Shown piece after piece: positions 36,631-46,108 of a stretch of 64,000 nt of DNA (position 1 is the stretch's first letter; the number at the start of each line of letters is the position of its first letter). The position numbers were made by a program, and so were the translations under genes. The notes beneath the pieces were generated by a model. It was not told the DNA's origin and ran no database searches. It was given only the letters and a program-made list of their open reading frames with translations. Source of the stretch: Candidatus Delongbacteria bacterium (GTDB lineage Bacteria; CAIWAD01); the NCBI GenBank assembly GCA_020634015.1, contig JACKCN010000005.1, positions 248,001 to 312,000 of the forward strand. Direction: 5' to 3'.

Positions 36631-37956
36631 TCAGGCGTTCTGGATCACGGCGAGGACGCGGTCGCGGTGGAGTTCCATTTCGGCGGTGTTGGCGGCTTCC
36701 AGATTCAGGCGAAGCAGGGGTTCGGTGTTCGAGGGGCGCACGTTGAACCACCAGCTGTCGTACTCCACGGTCAGGCCGTCGATCTGGCTCTGGCGGCCAT
36801 CGGCGAATTGGCTGCGGATGCGTTCCAGAGTGGAGTCCACCGAATCCACGTGGCTGTTGATCTCGCCGCTCTGCACATAACGCAGCATGGGGGCCACCAG
36901 TTCGGACAGGCGGCAGTTGCGCTTGTCCAGCATGCGCAGGATGGTGAACAGGGCCAGGTCCGTGTTCTCCGTGAAGGAGTTGGCCTTGAAGTAATAGTGG
37001 CCCGACAGTTCGCCGCCGCAGAGACTGTCGTTCTTGCGCATCAGGCCCTTGATGAAGGTGTGACCCACGCGCGATCTGGTGCAGGTCAATCCGTGTTCCT
37101 TGAGGATTTCCTCCACGGCGCGGCTGGAGCGACAATCCACGACCACATCGAAGTTGCCGGCACCGGATTCCTGCAGCCCCAGGGCGATCAGCAGGGTGGT
37201 GATGTCGCCGGCCAACTGGATACCGTTTTCGTCGATGAACATGATGCGGTCACCATCGCCATCCAGCGCGACGCCCAGATCGGCCTTCTCGGCGACCACA
37301 CGCTTCCTCAGGTCGGCCGTGTTCTTGTCTTCCAGGGGATTGGGCTCATGGTTCGGGAAGGTGGGGTCCGATTCGAAGTACATCGGCACGATATCGAGGG
37401 GTGTGTCCTTGTACAGGTCGGCCAGGAACAGCCCGCAGACCGCATTGCCCGTGTCCACCACCACCTTGTAACGCCGTTCCAGATGCGAGGTCTTCGAGAT
37501 GAAGGTCTTGTAGGCCGGGAAAGGGTCATGGCTGGAAATCGTGCCCCGGTAGCCCAGCGAACGGAAACTGTTGCGTTCGACCAGATCACGGATCTTGTTC
37601 AGCATTTCCTGAGGAACCGGTTGGGCGTCCTTGCGGCAGAACTTGAAACCGTTGTATCCACCAGGATTGTGGGATGCCGTGATCATCACGCCCGCATCGA
37701 AGTTGCGATCGGCCAGGGTGTAATACAGAATGGGAGTGCTCACCTTGCCGATGTCCACCACATCCACTCCCTGGTCGCGCAGACCGCGGGTGAGGGCGTT
37801 GAACAGCATGTCGCGGCTGCTGCGGTCGTCGCTGCCCACCAGGAAGCGCTGGGCGCCAAAGAATTCCGCAGCGGCGCGGCCGATGCGCCAGGCCAGATCC
37901 TCGTTCAGTTCCTGCGGCACCAGTCCGCGGATATCGTACGCCTTGAAGATGGACAT
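36631..37956 (-). CDS. Phosphomannomutase/phosphoglucomutase
   Basis: 441 residues from the ATG at 37956, with AAGGAAA upstream; the open frame extends to 38109 but the conserved start is FKAYDIRGLVPQELN. Active-site loop TASHNPGGYNGFK holds the phosphoserine, DGDGDR is the magnesium loop, CGGELSGHYYFK the sugar loop, and RPSNTEPLLRL the phosphate-binding loop. It interconverts hexose 1- and 6-phosphates for wall, LPS or storage polysaccharides. All catalytic elements are present and the length is normal. Divergent from the HTH gene. Confidence 0.95.
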   Translation of the reverse strand: MSIFKAYDIRGLVPQELNEDLAWRIGRAAAEFFGAQRFLVGSDDRSSRDMLFNALTRGLRDQGVDVVDIGKVSTPILYYTLADRNFDAGVMITASHNPGGYNGFKFCRKDAQPVPQEMLNKIRDLVERNSFRSLGYRGTISSHDPFPAYKTFISKTSHLERRYKVVVDTGNAVCGLFLADLYKDTPLDIVPMYFESDPTFPNHEPNPLEDKNTADLRKRVVAEKADLGVALDGDGDRIMFIDENGIQLAGDITTLLIALGLQESGAGNFDVVVDCRSSRAVEEILKEHGLTCTRSRVGHTFIKGLMRKNDSLCGGELSGHYYFKANSFTENTDLALFTILRMLDKRNCRLSELVAPMLRYVQSGEINSHVDSVDSTLERIRSQFADGRQSQIDGLTVEYDSWWFNVRPSNTEPLLRLNLEAANTAEMELHRDRVLAVIQNA

Positions 37957-38156
37957 GAGAGTTTCCTTGTACTGGTTCGATGTGTGAAGTTCACAACGGC
38001 TGCCAAGATAGGATTCGGCGGCGGCCTCTGGCCCTGTGGGAATCTCAGTTGCTCCGGGGAGGATTCCGGCCAATCGGGAGACGCAGCGCCGCAATCCTTT
38101 TCCAGTCATGCCATCAAGCTGTGGATTCCTTGGACAAAAAATTTAGTTTGCGTTTC

Positions 38157-38172
38157 GTTCAACCAAATGAAC
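38157..38172. promoter_or_regulatory. Inverted repeat upstream of the HTH gene
   Basis: GTTCA-ACCAAA-TGAAC, a perfect 5-bp inverted repeat with 6-bp spacer in an AT-rich patch 33 bp before the ATG at 38205, between divergent genes. A plausible autoregulatory site for the XRE-type protein it precedes. Confidence 0.4.
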
Positions 38173-38204
38173 ATCGTCACCCTGTCAACTTCTGGAATGC
38201 ACGA

Positions 38205-38576
38205 ATGGAAACGACCGTTTTCGTGGACAACCTGAACTACGTCTTCAAGAACCTGGGGATCACCAAGGCCCATGTGGCCAAGATCTGCGGGGTCTCCAAG
38301 GCCACGGTGTCCATGTGGCTCGGGGGGCGCAAGCCCTACCGCCAGAGCATTGAGACCATTGCCGACCTGTTTTCCGATCTGCTGCATCTCTCGATCAGCG
38401 CAGACCAATTGCTTGCCGAAGACCTGCCCGGTCTGCTGCGCAAGAATGCGGTGAAGCGCGTCGTGATCAAGAAACTTGTGCGCGAGCTGGGTGCCATGCC
38501 CATCGAAGATCTCGTGCGCATTTCGGAGCAGGTCAGTCGCCTCAGTGAAAAGGGATCCCCGGACTCCTTCACCTGA
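38205..38576 (+). CDS. XRE-like helix-turn-helix protein
   Basis: 123 residues from the ATG at 38205. A Cro/C1-type HTH covers residues about 10-55 (ITKAHVAKICGVSKATVSMW, then LGGRKPYRQSIETIADLF). The C-terminal half is helical (VKRVVIKKLVRELGAMPIED) with no known ligand domain. Probably a transcription regulator. The upstream frame to 37980 is open but has no signal-like or domain-like content. Targets unknown; the divergent phosphomutase gene is one candidate. Confidence 0.78.
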   Translation: METTVFVDNLNYVFKNLGITKAHVAKICGVSKATVSMWLGGRKPYRQSIETIADLFSDLLHLSISADQLLAEDLPGLLRKNAVKRVVIKKLVRELGAMPIEDLVRISEQVSRLSEKGSPDSFT

Positions 38577-38776
38577 GATCGGCGAGCCCGGCGGTCTGCC
38601 GAGCGTATACATGTCCTGACCCACCGTCTGCCCCGGCACGGCGTCACGTTTCAGACGAAGCGCGCGTGTCACGGAATTGGGGGCGAATGCACCCTTCTGC
38701 CCTCTCCTGCGCCTCTGGCTGCCTGAATCCCCGTCATTTCCACTCCCGCTCCCGTCCGATCACATGACACGAAAAA

Positions 38777-38798
38777 CCCCGATCCCTGAGGACCGGGG
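38777..38798 (-). terminator. Intrinsic terminator, minus strand
   Basis: Stem of nine pairs: 38777-38785 (CCCCGATCC) with 38790-38798 (GGACCGGGG), one mismatch-type pair, loop of four. On the minus strand it is followed by TTTTT (38772-38776). It is downstream of the S8 protease gene. Confidence 0.75.
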
Positions 38799-38977
38799 GG
38801 CTGGTTGTTCGATCCTTGCAGGCTGTCGCCGGGGCGAGTTTCCGAATGCTGCTTGTTGGACACAATTTTCCCGGTCGGCGCCTGCTGACCTGTCCGTGGG
38901 ACGTGGAAACACACATCTCCGGGCAGTCCTGCTGAGTCAAACGCCAGCTTGTGCGGGTCCGTGCACAGCCACTACGA

Positions 38978-39005
38978 AAGCGGCCCGCCAGATGGCGGGC
39001 CGCTT
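38978..39005 (-). terminator. Strong hairpin 23 bp after the S8 protease gene
   Basis: Perfect 12-bp stem AAGCGGCCCGCC (38978-38989) and GGCGGGCCGCTT (38994-39005), loop AGAT. Minus-strand tail is TTCGT, so a weak U tract; it may act with the terminator at 38777-38798 or protect the mRNA 3' end. Confidence 0.7.
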
Positions 39006-39027
39006 GGATTGACTCGATGCAGGACGT

Positions 39028-42000
39028 TCAGCGAATCGGGGCTCCGATGGGTGCGCCGACTTCAGCCTTGCGGCTCAGGCTGCGCAACTCTTCCGAACGC
39101 AGAGTCTTGCCCGTGGTACCCGCATCGCTGGTGATCACGAAGCCATCGGTATCCACGGCCACCATGCGGAGCAGGATCTTTTCCAGGGTGGCGTGGGGAA
39201 TCGACGGAGTCGGGCTGCCGGCATAGCTGCTGTAATAAGTCCAACCGGCCGGGAAACTGGCGTAGGGGTCGAATGCGTAGTACAGGTCGTAATGATCCAC
39301 CGCGATCGGGCTGCCATTCACGTCCTGGGTTACCGGCGTGAAGGTGTAGTGGAAGTAGATGGTACCGTCCGTGGTGTCCAGCTCGTCGGGAACGATCTGC
39401 AGATCGGTGATCGGCATCGGGGCGCCCGGCGCGTTGAAGCGCAGGCGGTACTGGGCCGAAAGATTCAGATCCGCACTGCTTGTCTTGTACACGGCAATGC
39501 CATACCAACCCGTGGTGGAGGCCACGAAACTGCCACTCTCATCCACTCCACCGCCACCACTGTTGAGCGTCAGCACCGCGTCACCCATGTCGGTGTACTG
39601 CAGACCCGCAGGATACACGGCCAGGCCAAGGTCAGCGGTGCCACTCATGATGTCCATGATGACGTCGTAGGTGCTTCCCGAGTACATGTAGATCGAGTAG
39701 GAGTGGACCAGGAAACCTGAATTCATGTCGTACGGGCCGTTGGTGCCCGTGGGAGCCAGCGTCGCGATGCGGTCACAGTAGTTCACCCGGTAGGTGCTGG
39801 TGCTGGGCTCGCTCTGCCAGGTCTGGTGGTTGTTGATGCCCACGTCCTTGACGCCAAGTGCGCTCAGGCCATTCACACCCACGTACACCACCTGGTTGTC
39901 GGCACCGATGCTGTTGCTCACGGGATCCAGCAGGGGAGTGCTGACGCCCGTGGCATGGTAGTCGTAGGCGTGGATGTTGAGTCCTTCTCCCGCACCCACA
40001 TCGGTCACAGTGGCCGCGATGAAGCTCCAGCTCGTCGGATCCACCGAGAAGCCGTGCTGCATGAAGTTTCCACCGGGTGTCGAGGGAGCAGTCGTGTCAC
40101 GATAGTTCGGAGCCGCCGCGATGGTCTGCGGACTCTGGCTGGTCAGCGGCTGCGGCACCACGACGTAGCGTTCCCAGGCGTGGTTGTTGTCGTTCAGGCA
40201 CGAGCTGACTTCGCTGATCTCGGTGACCTCGGAGTTGGTGTCAAGGTGCACGCCGATCTCGTAGCGCCCGCCGATCACGGGTCCCAGCGGGTTGTTGCTG
40301 GTGAAGGATGTCAGCAGGGGCGAGAAGGGGATGAAGTTGCCCGTCGTGTACACGGTGGGCCCATTCAGGGTGAACGAGGTGTTCGAGCCGCCCTGGAAGG
40401 TGCCGCTGGAGCTGATGTTGGTGTAACCGGCGTCCACGACCATGTTGCCCGGGTTGATCGTCGAGGGTTCGACGCCGATGCTTCCGCCCACGCGCACGAC
40501 GATGTCGTCATCCCAGTTGCTGTAAACACCGTGGGTCAGGTCGCCGATGCTGGCATCGCCCCAGATCAGTTCGTAGCTCGCGTTGCGGCTGAGATCGGCC
40601 AGGGTGTTCTTGGAAATGACCACGGCGTGATAGCCGGTTTCCGTGGGAGTGAACAGGGTCTCCTCGCCCAGCCCCTGGCCGTTGGCGTTGATCGTGGCCG
40701 TGGCCGCGCTGCGGGTGAAGTACTGCTGGCTGGGGCGGAAGATCGTCATCACCACATCGGCGTTGCCACTGCAGACATTCAGGATGAACTGCACGGGCGA
40801 GCCGCTGGTGAGATGCACCTCGTACACATCCACCAGCTCGTTGACATCCAGGTTGCCGCTGGCATCCAGCACCGGAGTGGCCGTGGGCGTACCCAGATAT
40901 GTGGAGCCATCCCCTTCGATGGTATATCCCGAACTGCTGTCGGAGGGGTTGAGCACGCCCACCCGGTCGCCATCGCTGCCGCCGTTGGCGTTGGTGCCCA
41001 CGAAGTCGATGGACGTGGACAGGGCACTGTAGGCCACGTTGGCACCGAATCCGGTCGTGGCGGTGGGAACTTCCGCGTGCATGCGGATGTCGTAATTGCT
41101 GCTGCCGTCGTTGGCGCACACGGCCCAGACATCCCAGAAACCGTAGTTGCTGCCCCCATTGTAGTACCCGTCACACGAGAAATAGGAGTAGTTCGTGGGA
41201 GTGCTCTTGGGAGCGCGCGTGAAGCTGGTGGGAGTATCCTCGGCCAGGGTTGTGCCTTCCCATACGTAGGCGGCATAGCTGTTGTTGTCGGTCTCGTCAC
41301 CTTCGTCCAGAACGCTCAGATCGTCGCAGCGCTGGCTCAGGAGGTGGCGTCCGCCCCGTACCGCTGTGGCGTACTCGCGCACGAAGGTGAAGGTGTTGGG
41401 CGGCAGATTGGTGTATGTCCCGGAAGCCTTCAGCACATCATCCAGATAGTACGCTGAACGTGCCGTGGCGGCTGTGCTGTAGTAGCTGGAATTGATCCAC
41501 TTCCAGTCGATGTAGCTGGTGGCCGGAGCGGGCACCAGCGCGCTCGCGGGAATCTCGCCATCGGGAGCGGCCGTGGAGATCTTGGCCACGATGTCGTCAT
41601 CCCAACCGGCCGGGTAGGGCTCCAGATCAGGGGCCAGCACGCCCTTGAGGTTGGGCATCACATTCAGCTCACGGGTGAAATCCGTGGCCTGGGGCGTGCC
41701 GTTGATCTGCAGACGACTGCGCAGGGTGGTGGGCGACATCCAGGCGGCTGCATCACCATAACGATGAATCAGCGCCAGACTGGCCATCGTGCCGGCCACG
41801 ATCGGGGTGGCACTGGACGTGCCACTGAAGCCGGCCGTGTATTCCTGGGCACAGTTTCCGCCAACGCCATCGAAGCGGTCGCCATAACCGAGGGTCTCCA
41901 CGTTCTGCCCCCAGCCGTACAGGTCAATGCGGGTACCATGGTTGGTCCAGCAGGTGGGGTCGTGGGTGGCGTCGTCGGTGGCGGCTCCCACGATTACGGC

Positions 42001-43128
42001 GCCGCTGTCGCGTACATTGCGATTGAAGGCACCGCCGTAGACGGCGCTGTCCAGATTCATGCTGCCGTTGCCGGCCGCCTGGGCGCAGTACAGGCCATTG
42101 GCCGTGTTCGCGGCAATGGCGTTGAAGTTGGCCGACCAGTACTCCATGGCGATGTACTCGAACTGCCCGCAGTTGCAGGTGCAGGTCGTGCCCTGGGAGG
42201 GGCCGGGGGCGTGAATCTCGATCAGGTAGGTGTCACCCGTGATCATCGGGCCTTCCACGCCCGCGATCGAATCGGAGACATCGGGATAGGGATCGCCATT
42301 GCCCGACCAGCTCCAGGCGCGCATGGTGTTGTCGTGCACCATGCCGGTCACGCCGAAGCCGTTGTTGCACGCCCCCACAATGCCCATCACGGCGGTGCCG
42401 TGGTCACCATCGGCGTCGTTGTTGCTGCCGTCCCAGTTGGTGATCGAGAACGTATCGTTCATGTCCTCGTGGTTGCTGCACCAGTCGTTCTCGATGTCCA
42501 TGATCCAGTTGCCGGAGGAGCCGTTGCCGTAGCTGCTGAAATTCCAGGCATAGTTCATGTCCACTCCACCGGGAGCTGGGTCCAGATAGTCCTGCTGGCT
42601 GAAGTAGTTGCCGGTGGTCGGGGCCACGTCCGCATTGCAGGTCGCCAGCTGTACCAGCGGGTGGTAGTAGCAGGTCTCGACCATCGAGTCGCTCAGCAGC
42701 TCTTCCAGCAGGCCCTTGGGGTCCTGATTGGTGGCGTGGATCTCGAGGGTGTAGAAGTTGTTCATGTCCACCAGGTCCACGCCGCTCAGCTCTTCGCCGC
42801 GCGCGATCCAGGCGTCCACTTCCTCCACGGTCTTGCTGGTGATGTTGCGCCGGATGCGGATTTCCGGATGGTTGGCCAGGAAGTTGTTGAACTTGTCCAG
42901 GTTCAGACCTTCCAGCGAGACCAGGCGGCCATCGACGAGGCGCACACGCGTGTCCTCGATGAACTGGACCACCACGTGCTGGGTGTTCACCTTGTCGGGT
43001 GTCACCAGATCCAGGTACTGGTCACGGGGCAGGAAGGCGTTCTTCTGCTCCAGGTTCATGTTGTGCAGGGCGAAGACGCTGGGTGCGGTGGCCGCGCTCA
43101 GCAGGGCAAGAATCAGTGCTCGTTTCAT
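39028..43128 (-). CDS. Giant secreted subtilisin-like (S8) serine protease
   Basis: 1366 residues. Signal peptide (ALILALLSAATAPSVFA), a pro-region of about 180 residues, then S8 catalytic domain: Asp in WIMDIEND (about 211), His in DGDHGTAVMG (about 243), Ser in GFSGTSSATP (about 437). Downstream come several beta domains, two PPC-like domains (VDVYEVHLTSGSPVQFILNV; YDVIMDIMSGTADLGLAVYP) and a fibronectin-like tail related to the one in the M43 proteins (TPVTQDVNGSPIAVDHYDLY). No T9SS-type domain at the end. Starts within the stop of the preceding gene (ATGA), as last gene of a three-gene unit. Extracellular degradative enzyme. Confidence 0.93.
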   Translation of the reverse strand: MKRALILALLSAATAPSVFALHNMNLEQKNAFLPRDQYLDLVTPDKVNTQHVVVQFIEDTRVRLVDGRLVSLEGLNLDKFNNFLANHPEIRIRRNITSKTVEEVDAWIARGEELSGVDLVDMNNFYTLEIHATNQDPKGLLEELLSDSMVETCYYHPLVQLATCNADVAPTTGNYFSQQDYLDPAPGGVDMNYAWNFSSYGNGSSGNWIMDIENDWCSNHEDMNDTFSITNWDGSNNDADGDHGTAVMGIVGACNNGFGVTGMVHDNTMRAWSWSGNGDPYPDVSDSIAGVEGPMITGDTYLIEIHAPGPSQGTTCTCNCGQFEYIAMEYWSANFNAIAANTANGLYCAQAAGNGSMNLDSAVYGGAFNRNVRDSGAVIVGAATDDATHDPTCWTNHGTRIDLYGWGQNVETLGYGDRFDGVGGNCAQEYTAGFSGTSSATPIVAGTMASLALIHRYGDAAAWMSPTTLRSRLQINGTPQATDFTRELNVMPNLKGVLAPDLEPYPAGWDDDIVAKISTAAPDGEIPASALVPAPATSYIDWKWINSSYYSTAATARSAYYLDDVLKASGTYTNLPPNTFTFVREYATAVRGGRHLLSQRCDDLSVLDEGDETDNNSYAAYVWEGTTLAEDTPTSFTRAPKSTPTNYSYFSCDGYYNGGSNYGFWDVWAVCANDGSSNYDIRMHAEVPTATTGFGANVAYSALSTSIDFVGTNANGGSDGDRVGVLNPSDSSSGYTIEGDGSTYLGTPTATPVLDASGNLDVNELVDVYEVHLTSGSPVQFILNVCSGNADVVMTIFRPSQQYFTRSAATATINANGQGLGEETLFTPTETGYHAVVISKNTLADLSRNASYELIWGDASIGDLTHGVYSNWDDDIVVRVGGSIGVEPSTINPGNMVVDAGYTNISSSGTFQGGSNTSFTLNGPTVYTTGNFIPFSPLLTSFTSNNPLGPVIGGRYEIGVHLDTNSEVTEISEVSSCLNDNNHAWERYVVVPQPLTSQSPQTIAAAPNYRDTTAPSTPGGNFMQHGFSVDPTSWSFIAATVTDVGAGEGLNIHAYDYHATGVSTPLLDPVSNSIGADNQVVYVGVNGLSALGVKDVGINNHQTWQSEPSTSTYRVNYCDRIATLAPTGTNGPYDMNSGFLVHSYSIYMYSGSTYDVIMDIMSGTADLGLAVYPAGLQYTDMGDAVLTLNSGGGGVDESGSFVASTTGWYGIAVYKTSSADLNLSAQYRLRFNAPGAPMPITDLQIVPDELDTTDGTIYFHYTFTPVTQDVNGSPIAVDHYDLYYAFDPYASFPAGWTYYSSYAGSPTPSIPHATLEKILLRMVAVDTDGFVITSDAGTTGKTLRSEELRSLSRKAEVGAPIGAPIR

Positions 43129-43640
43129 TTGCGGCTCTCCCCGGCCTTCAGGGCCTGCAGTTTCTGCTCGTGACTCAACACGGGTTCCGTGTTGCGGGCG
43201 GCCGGCACGGGAGCGGTTTCCGCTGCCAGTGCTTCGCGCAGGCGGGAGGAATACTCCGTGTTGCCCTTGGCATCGGCCTGCCCGATCAGCAGGGTCAGTT
43301 CGGCGATGTTCTGCTCCTTGGTCAGGTTTTCCAGACTGCGCTCGACCTCAAGGGCCTCGGATCCGTTCAGGCCCTGCAGCTGGTTCAGCAGAGCGTCACG
43401 ACGCTGGCTGAATCCTTCGCGCAGGCTTTCCATCTCAGGATTGGGCATGGTCGGGGCGGAGCGCAGTCCCTCTGCGGCCTCAACCGTTGCCACCCCGGGA
43501 GTGGTGCGTGGAGTGGTGTCTTCGGTGCGGCGGTATGTCTGATTCTCGTCGCGGGTGTCATTTTCCGTTTCGGCCATCGCCAGATTCAGGCTGGCGAGGA
43601 CCAGTACCAGCAGGGCGCCGGAAAGCAATTGCTTCTTCAT
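43125..43640 (-). CDS. Small exported protein coupled to the S8 protease, gene 2
   Basis: 171 residues. Signal peptide (LLSGALLVLVLASLNLAMA), a Thr/Arg-rich disordered part, then a helical region rich in Glu, Leu and Gln (LREGFSQRRDALLNQLQGLN; SLENLTKEQNIAELTLLIGQ), probably coiled coil. No known domain. The start overlaps the previous stop and its own stop overlaps the protease start, both by four bases. It may be a chaperone, inhibitor or assembly partner for the protease; this is inference from coupling only. Confidence 0.75.
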   Translation of the reverse strand: MKKQLLSGALLVLVLASLNLAMAETENDTRDENQTYRRTEDTTPRTTPGVATVEAAEGLRSAPTMPNPEMESLREGFSQRRDALLNQLQGLNGSEALEVERSLENLTKEQNIAELTLLIGQADAKGNTEYSSRLREALAAETAPVPAARNTEPVLSHEQKLQALKAGESRK

Positions 43641-44080
43641 TTGGCCACCTCACTGGCTTCGGGGGTCTGAACCTCTTCGGCAATGCCGTTGCGCTCGGTC
43701 AACACGCGGGCTCGCTCGCTGGCCGGGGTCTCCTTCCAGGAGATCGCGTCCTGCTCCTTCTGCGCCAGCTCGGTGTAACCCAGGCTCTGGTACATGTCAC
43801 GCATGATCTCGTGACCCCGGACCTCAAAGCCTTTCATGCCCGCCTGAAAAGCCTGCTGACGAGCCACCAGATCTTCACGGGTGCCCCAGTCGAAACTGGT
43901 GGTCCATGTGTCACGTTCGGTGTACAAGTCGTTCAGCGCCGTTTCGGCCGTCTCGGTCAGTGGGATCTGCAAGGCCTGTGCCCGCAGACCTTCCACGGTG
44001 GGAGCCTTGTCCACATCCGCGTGAGCCAGGGTTCCCAACAACAGGCTGAAAGCAAGTGCTCCCAGAATGTGTCGCTTCAT
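43637..44080 (-). CDS. Small exported protein coupled to the S8 protease, gene 1
   Basis: 147 residues with signal peptide (HILGALAFSLLLGTLAHA) and a helical mature part rich in Glu, Thr and Gln (LTETAETALNDLYTERDTWT; MRDMYQSLGYTELAQKEQDA). No domain recognised. AAGGAGAG lies upstream of the ATG. First gene of the unit; stop overlaps the next start by four bases. It resembles the next protein in size, helical character and export, so the two may be a pair. Confidence 0.75.
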   Translation of the reverse strand: MKRHILGALAFSLLLGTLAHADVDKAPTVEGLRAQALQIPLTETAETALNDLYTERDTWTTSFDWGTREDLVARQQAFQAGMKGFEVRGHEIMRDMYQSLGYTELAQKEQDAISWKETPASERARVLTERNGIAEEVQTPEASEVAK

Positions 44081-44843
44081 GTCACTCTCCTTCTTTGTGA
44101 ACCGGGGTGCAGCCGATGCCTGCGGGCACCCCCCTTTATGTCATTCGAATTGCATTGCTCGGAGCCATTTGATGAGGTCGTTCCGGTGGCCCTGGAGACT
44201 CCCGGACCTCGGTATTCACCGATCGGCGTGACCCGGTGATGGTGACGAGGAAGAATCGACTGATTCCTGGCGACGGCACAATCTTGGAAGCCCTTGTCGC
44301 GCGAGATGTGATCTGGGTTACAGACCTGGATTTCCACTCACGAAAATCCCTCGTGCTCTCTGGTTCTCCCCGCGCCTGTGGCAGCCGATTTTCTGGCTTG
44401 CCATCTCCTTCGGTGTTCATGCTGTTCAGTAACTGGCAAGCTGTCTGTACAGGATCGGTCAGAAGGATTTCGCCGCATTGCGGGCGATCCCCGTGATGGG
44501 GATGCCGGGTCCGCGAAGACTGCAGCAGAAGTGCCTTTGGCAACGGCAGCCTCTCCGTGTCCGGCGAGGACATGGAAGCGGCTGGGCGGATCCTTGAAAA
44601 ATCGGGCCTTGGTCTCAAATCACGGTGAAACAAAAGATTCGCCATGAAGAAACAAAGATCGGCAATGCGAAATCATTGGTTCGGCCAGCTTCTTCGCGGG
44701 CGCTCGTGTCCACCACCGGAGACCCGGGCAGGGAACCGTATGCGCCGTGTCGAAAACGGGATTTACTGCGCCCTGCAAAGATCGGGACAACTCCCCGATC
44801 GCGTTTCCTTCCCCGGACCGGGCGACCGGGGCACGAGCGAAAA
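44081..44843. other. Long intergenic region, nothing identified
   Basis: 763 bp between the start of the protease unit and the terminator of the aminotransferase gene. Short open frames exist on both strands but lack domains and ribosome sites. It must hold the promoter of the protease unit. Possibly decayed DNA. Confidence 0.4.
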
Positions 44844-44867
44844 GGGGAAGGCAGCACTGCCTTCCCC
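44844..44867 (-). terminator. Intrinsic terminator of the aminotransferase gene
   Basis: Perfect 11-bp stem GGGGAAGGCAG (44844-44854) and CTGCCTTCCCC (44857-44867). On the minus strand it is followed by TTTTCGC. It lies 26 bp beyond the stop of the gene at 44894. Confidence 0.85.
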
Positions 44868-44893
44868 CTGGTGATTCCGCTGGGTCGTGCTGA

Positions 44894-45961
44894 CTAGAGC
44901 AGCAGGTTCCAACCGTGGCGATCTTCGCGCAGACCGTACTGGATGCCGTCGATCTCATCGTACAGGCGCTGCCCGATGGGGCCGATGCTGAAATTGTTGA
45001 TGGTGAGGGTCTCGTTCTTGTAATGGATCTCGCCCACCGGGCTGATCACGGCCGCGGTGCCCGTGCCGAAGACTTCCTTCAGTTCACCGGCGGCCTGGGC
45101 GGCCAGGACATCGTCAATCGTGAGACGGCGTTCGCTGACCTTGTAGTTCCATTCGCGCAGCAGCTCCAGCACGGTCATGCGGGTGATGCCACCCAGAATC
45201 GTGCCCGAGGTCAGGGGTGGCGTGATCACTTCGTCGCCGATCACGAAGAAGATGTTCATCGTGCCCACTTCCTCGATGTAGCGATGCTCCTGGGCATCCA
45301 GCCAGAGGACCTGGGTGTACCCCGCTTCGCGCGCTTTCTTGGCGGGCAGCAGGCTGGCGGCGTAGTTGGCCGGGGTCTTGGCGGTACCCGTGCCACCGGC
45401 GGCCGCGCGGATGTATTCGGGCGGCACATCCAGCTTGACGGGCTTGATGCCTTCGGGATAGTAGGCGGCCACCGGGCTGGTGATGATCATCAGCTTGTAG
45501 GTCTTGCTCTCCTGCACACCGAGCGCATTGTCGGTGGCGAACACGAAGGGACGCAGGTAGAGGCTGTGTCCGTGCTCGTGAGGCACGAATTCCTTGTCCA
45601 GCTCCACGACCTGCTTCAGGCCTTCCAGCACGATGTCCTTGGGCGGATCGGGAATGCACAGGCGGCGGCAACTGTTGACCATGCGATCCATGTACCGATC
45701 GGGGCGGAAGATCGAGATCACATCGTTGGCGTGGCGATAGGCCTTCAGTCCTTCGAAGATCGCCTGGCCGTAATGCAGCGTCAGATTCGAGGGTTCCAGA
45801 TTCAGCGGACCGTAGGGCACGATTTCCGGTGTGTGCCAGGCTTTGTTGGAATAGGTCATCTGAAACACGTGGTCGGAGAAGTAACAGCCGAAACGCAGGT
45901 TGTTGAAGTCGATGGAGCCCATCCTGCTGGCGGGGTTGCGGTGTACGGGGAAGGGGTCCAT
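44894..45961 (-). CDS. ilvE: Branched-chain amino acid aminotransferase
   Basis: 355 residues. The second of two adjacent ATGs (45961) is chosen because AGGAGG then has normal spacing. Fold type IV PLP enzyme of the larger BCAT II type: LHYGQAIFEGLKAYR, RPDRYMDRMVNSCRRL, then AAGGTGTAKTPANYAASL, whose Lys should bind PLP, followed by LDAQEHRYIEEVGTMNIFF and GTILGGITRMTVLEL. It transfers the amino group in the last step of Leu, Ile and Val synthesis and first step of their breakdown. Monocistronic, with its own terminator. Confidence 0.95.
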   Translation of the reverse strand: MDPFPVHRNPASRMGSIDFNNLRFGCYFSDHVFQMTYSNKAWHTPEIVPYGPLNLEPSNLTLHYGQAIFEGLKAYRHANDVISIFRPDRYMDRMVNSCRRLCIPDPPKDIVLEGLKQVVELDKEFVPHEHGHSLYLRPFVFATDNALGVQESKTYKLMIITSPVAAYYPEGIKPVKLDVPPEYIRAAAGGTGTAKTPANYAASLLPAKKAREAGYTQVLWLDAQEHRYIEEVGTMNIFFVIGDEVITPPLTSGTILGGITRMTVLELLREWNYKVSERRLTIDDVLAAQAAGELKEVFGTGTAAVISPVGEIHYKNETLTINNFSIGPIGQRLYDEIDGIQYGLREDRHGWNLLL

Positions 45962-46108
45962 CATGCCTCCTGGATTCCTGAAGCTCCGGACTTGTTCCGG
46001 GGAACGTGCCGGATGCGGTGATTGTGAGCTTCCGTCCTCGCGGACGGACCGGGGTTCTCCCGGACGGATTCGGCCGGAACCACGCCATTCGTGGCGAAAT
46101 GACCGGCC

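Noticed and set aside
36514..38235. Plus-strand open frame of 573 codons over the phosphomutase gene
   Set aside because: The minus-strand phosphomutase has all catalytic motifs; the plus frame has none.
41764..43173. Plus-strand open frame of 469 codons inside the S8 protease gene
   Set aside because: Gly/Val/His-rich shadow of the protease, whose catalytic triad is clear on the minus strand.
44136..44645. Open frames in the gap upstream of the protease unit
   Set aside because: No domains, no ribosome site, overlapping frames on both strands; probably chance.
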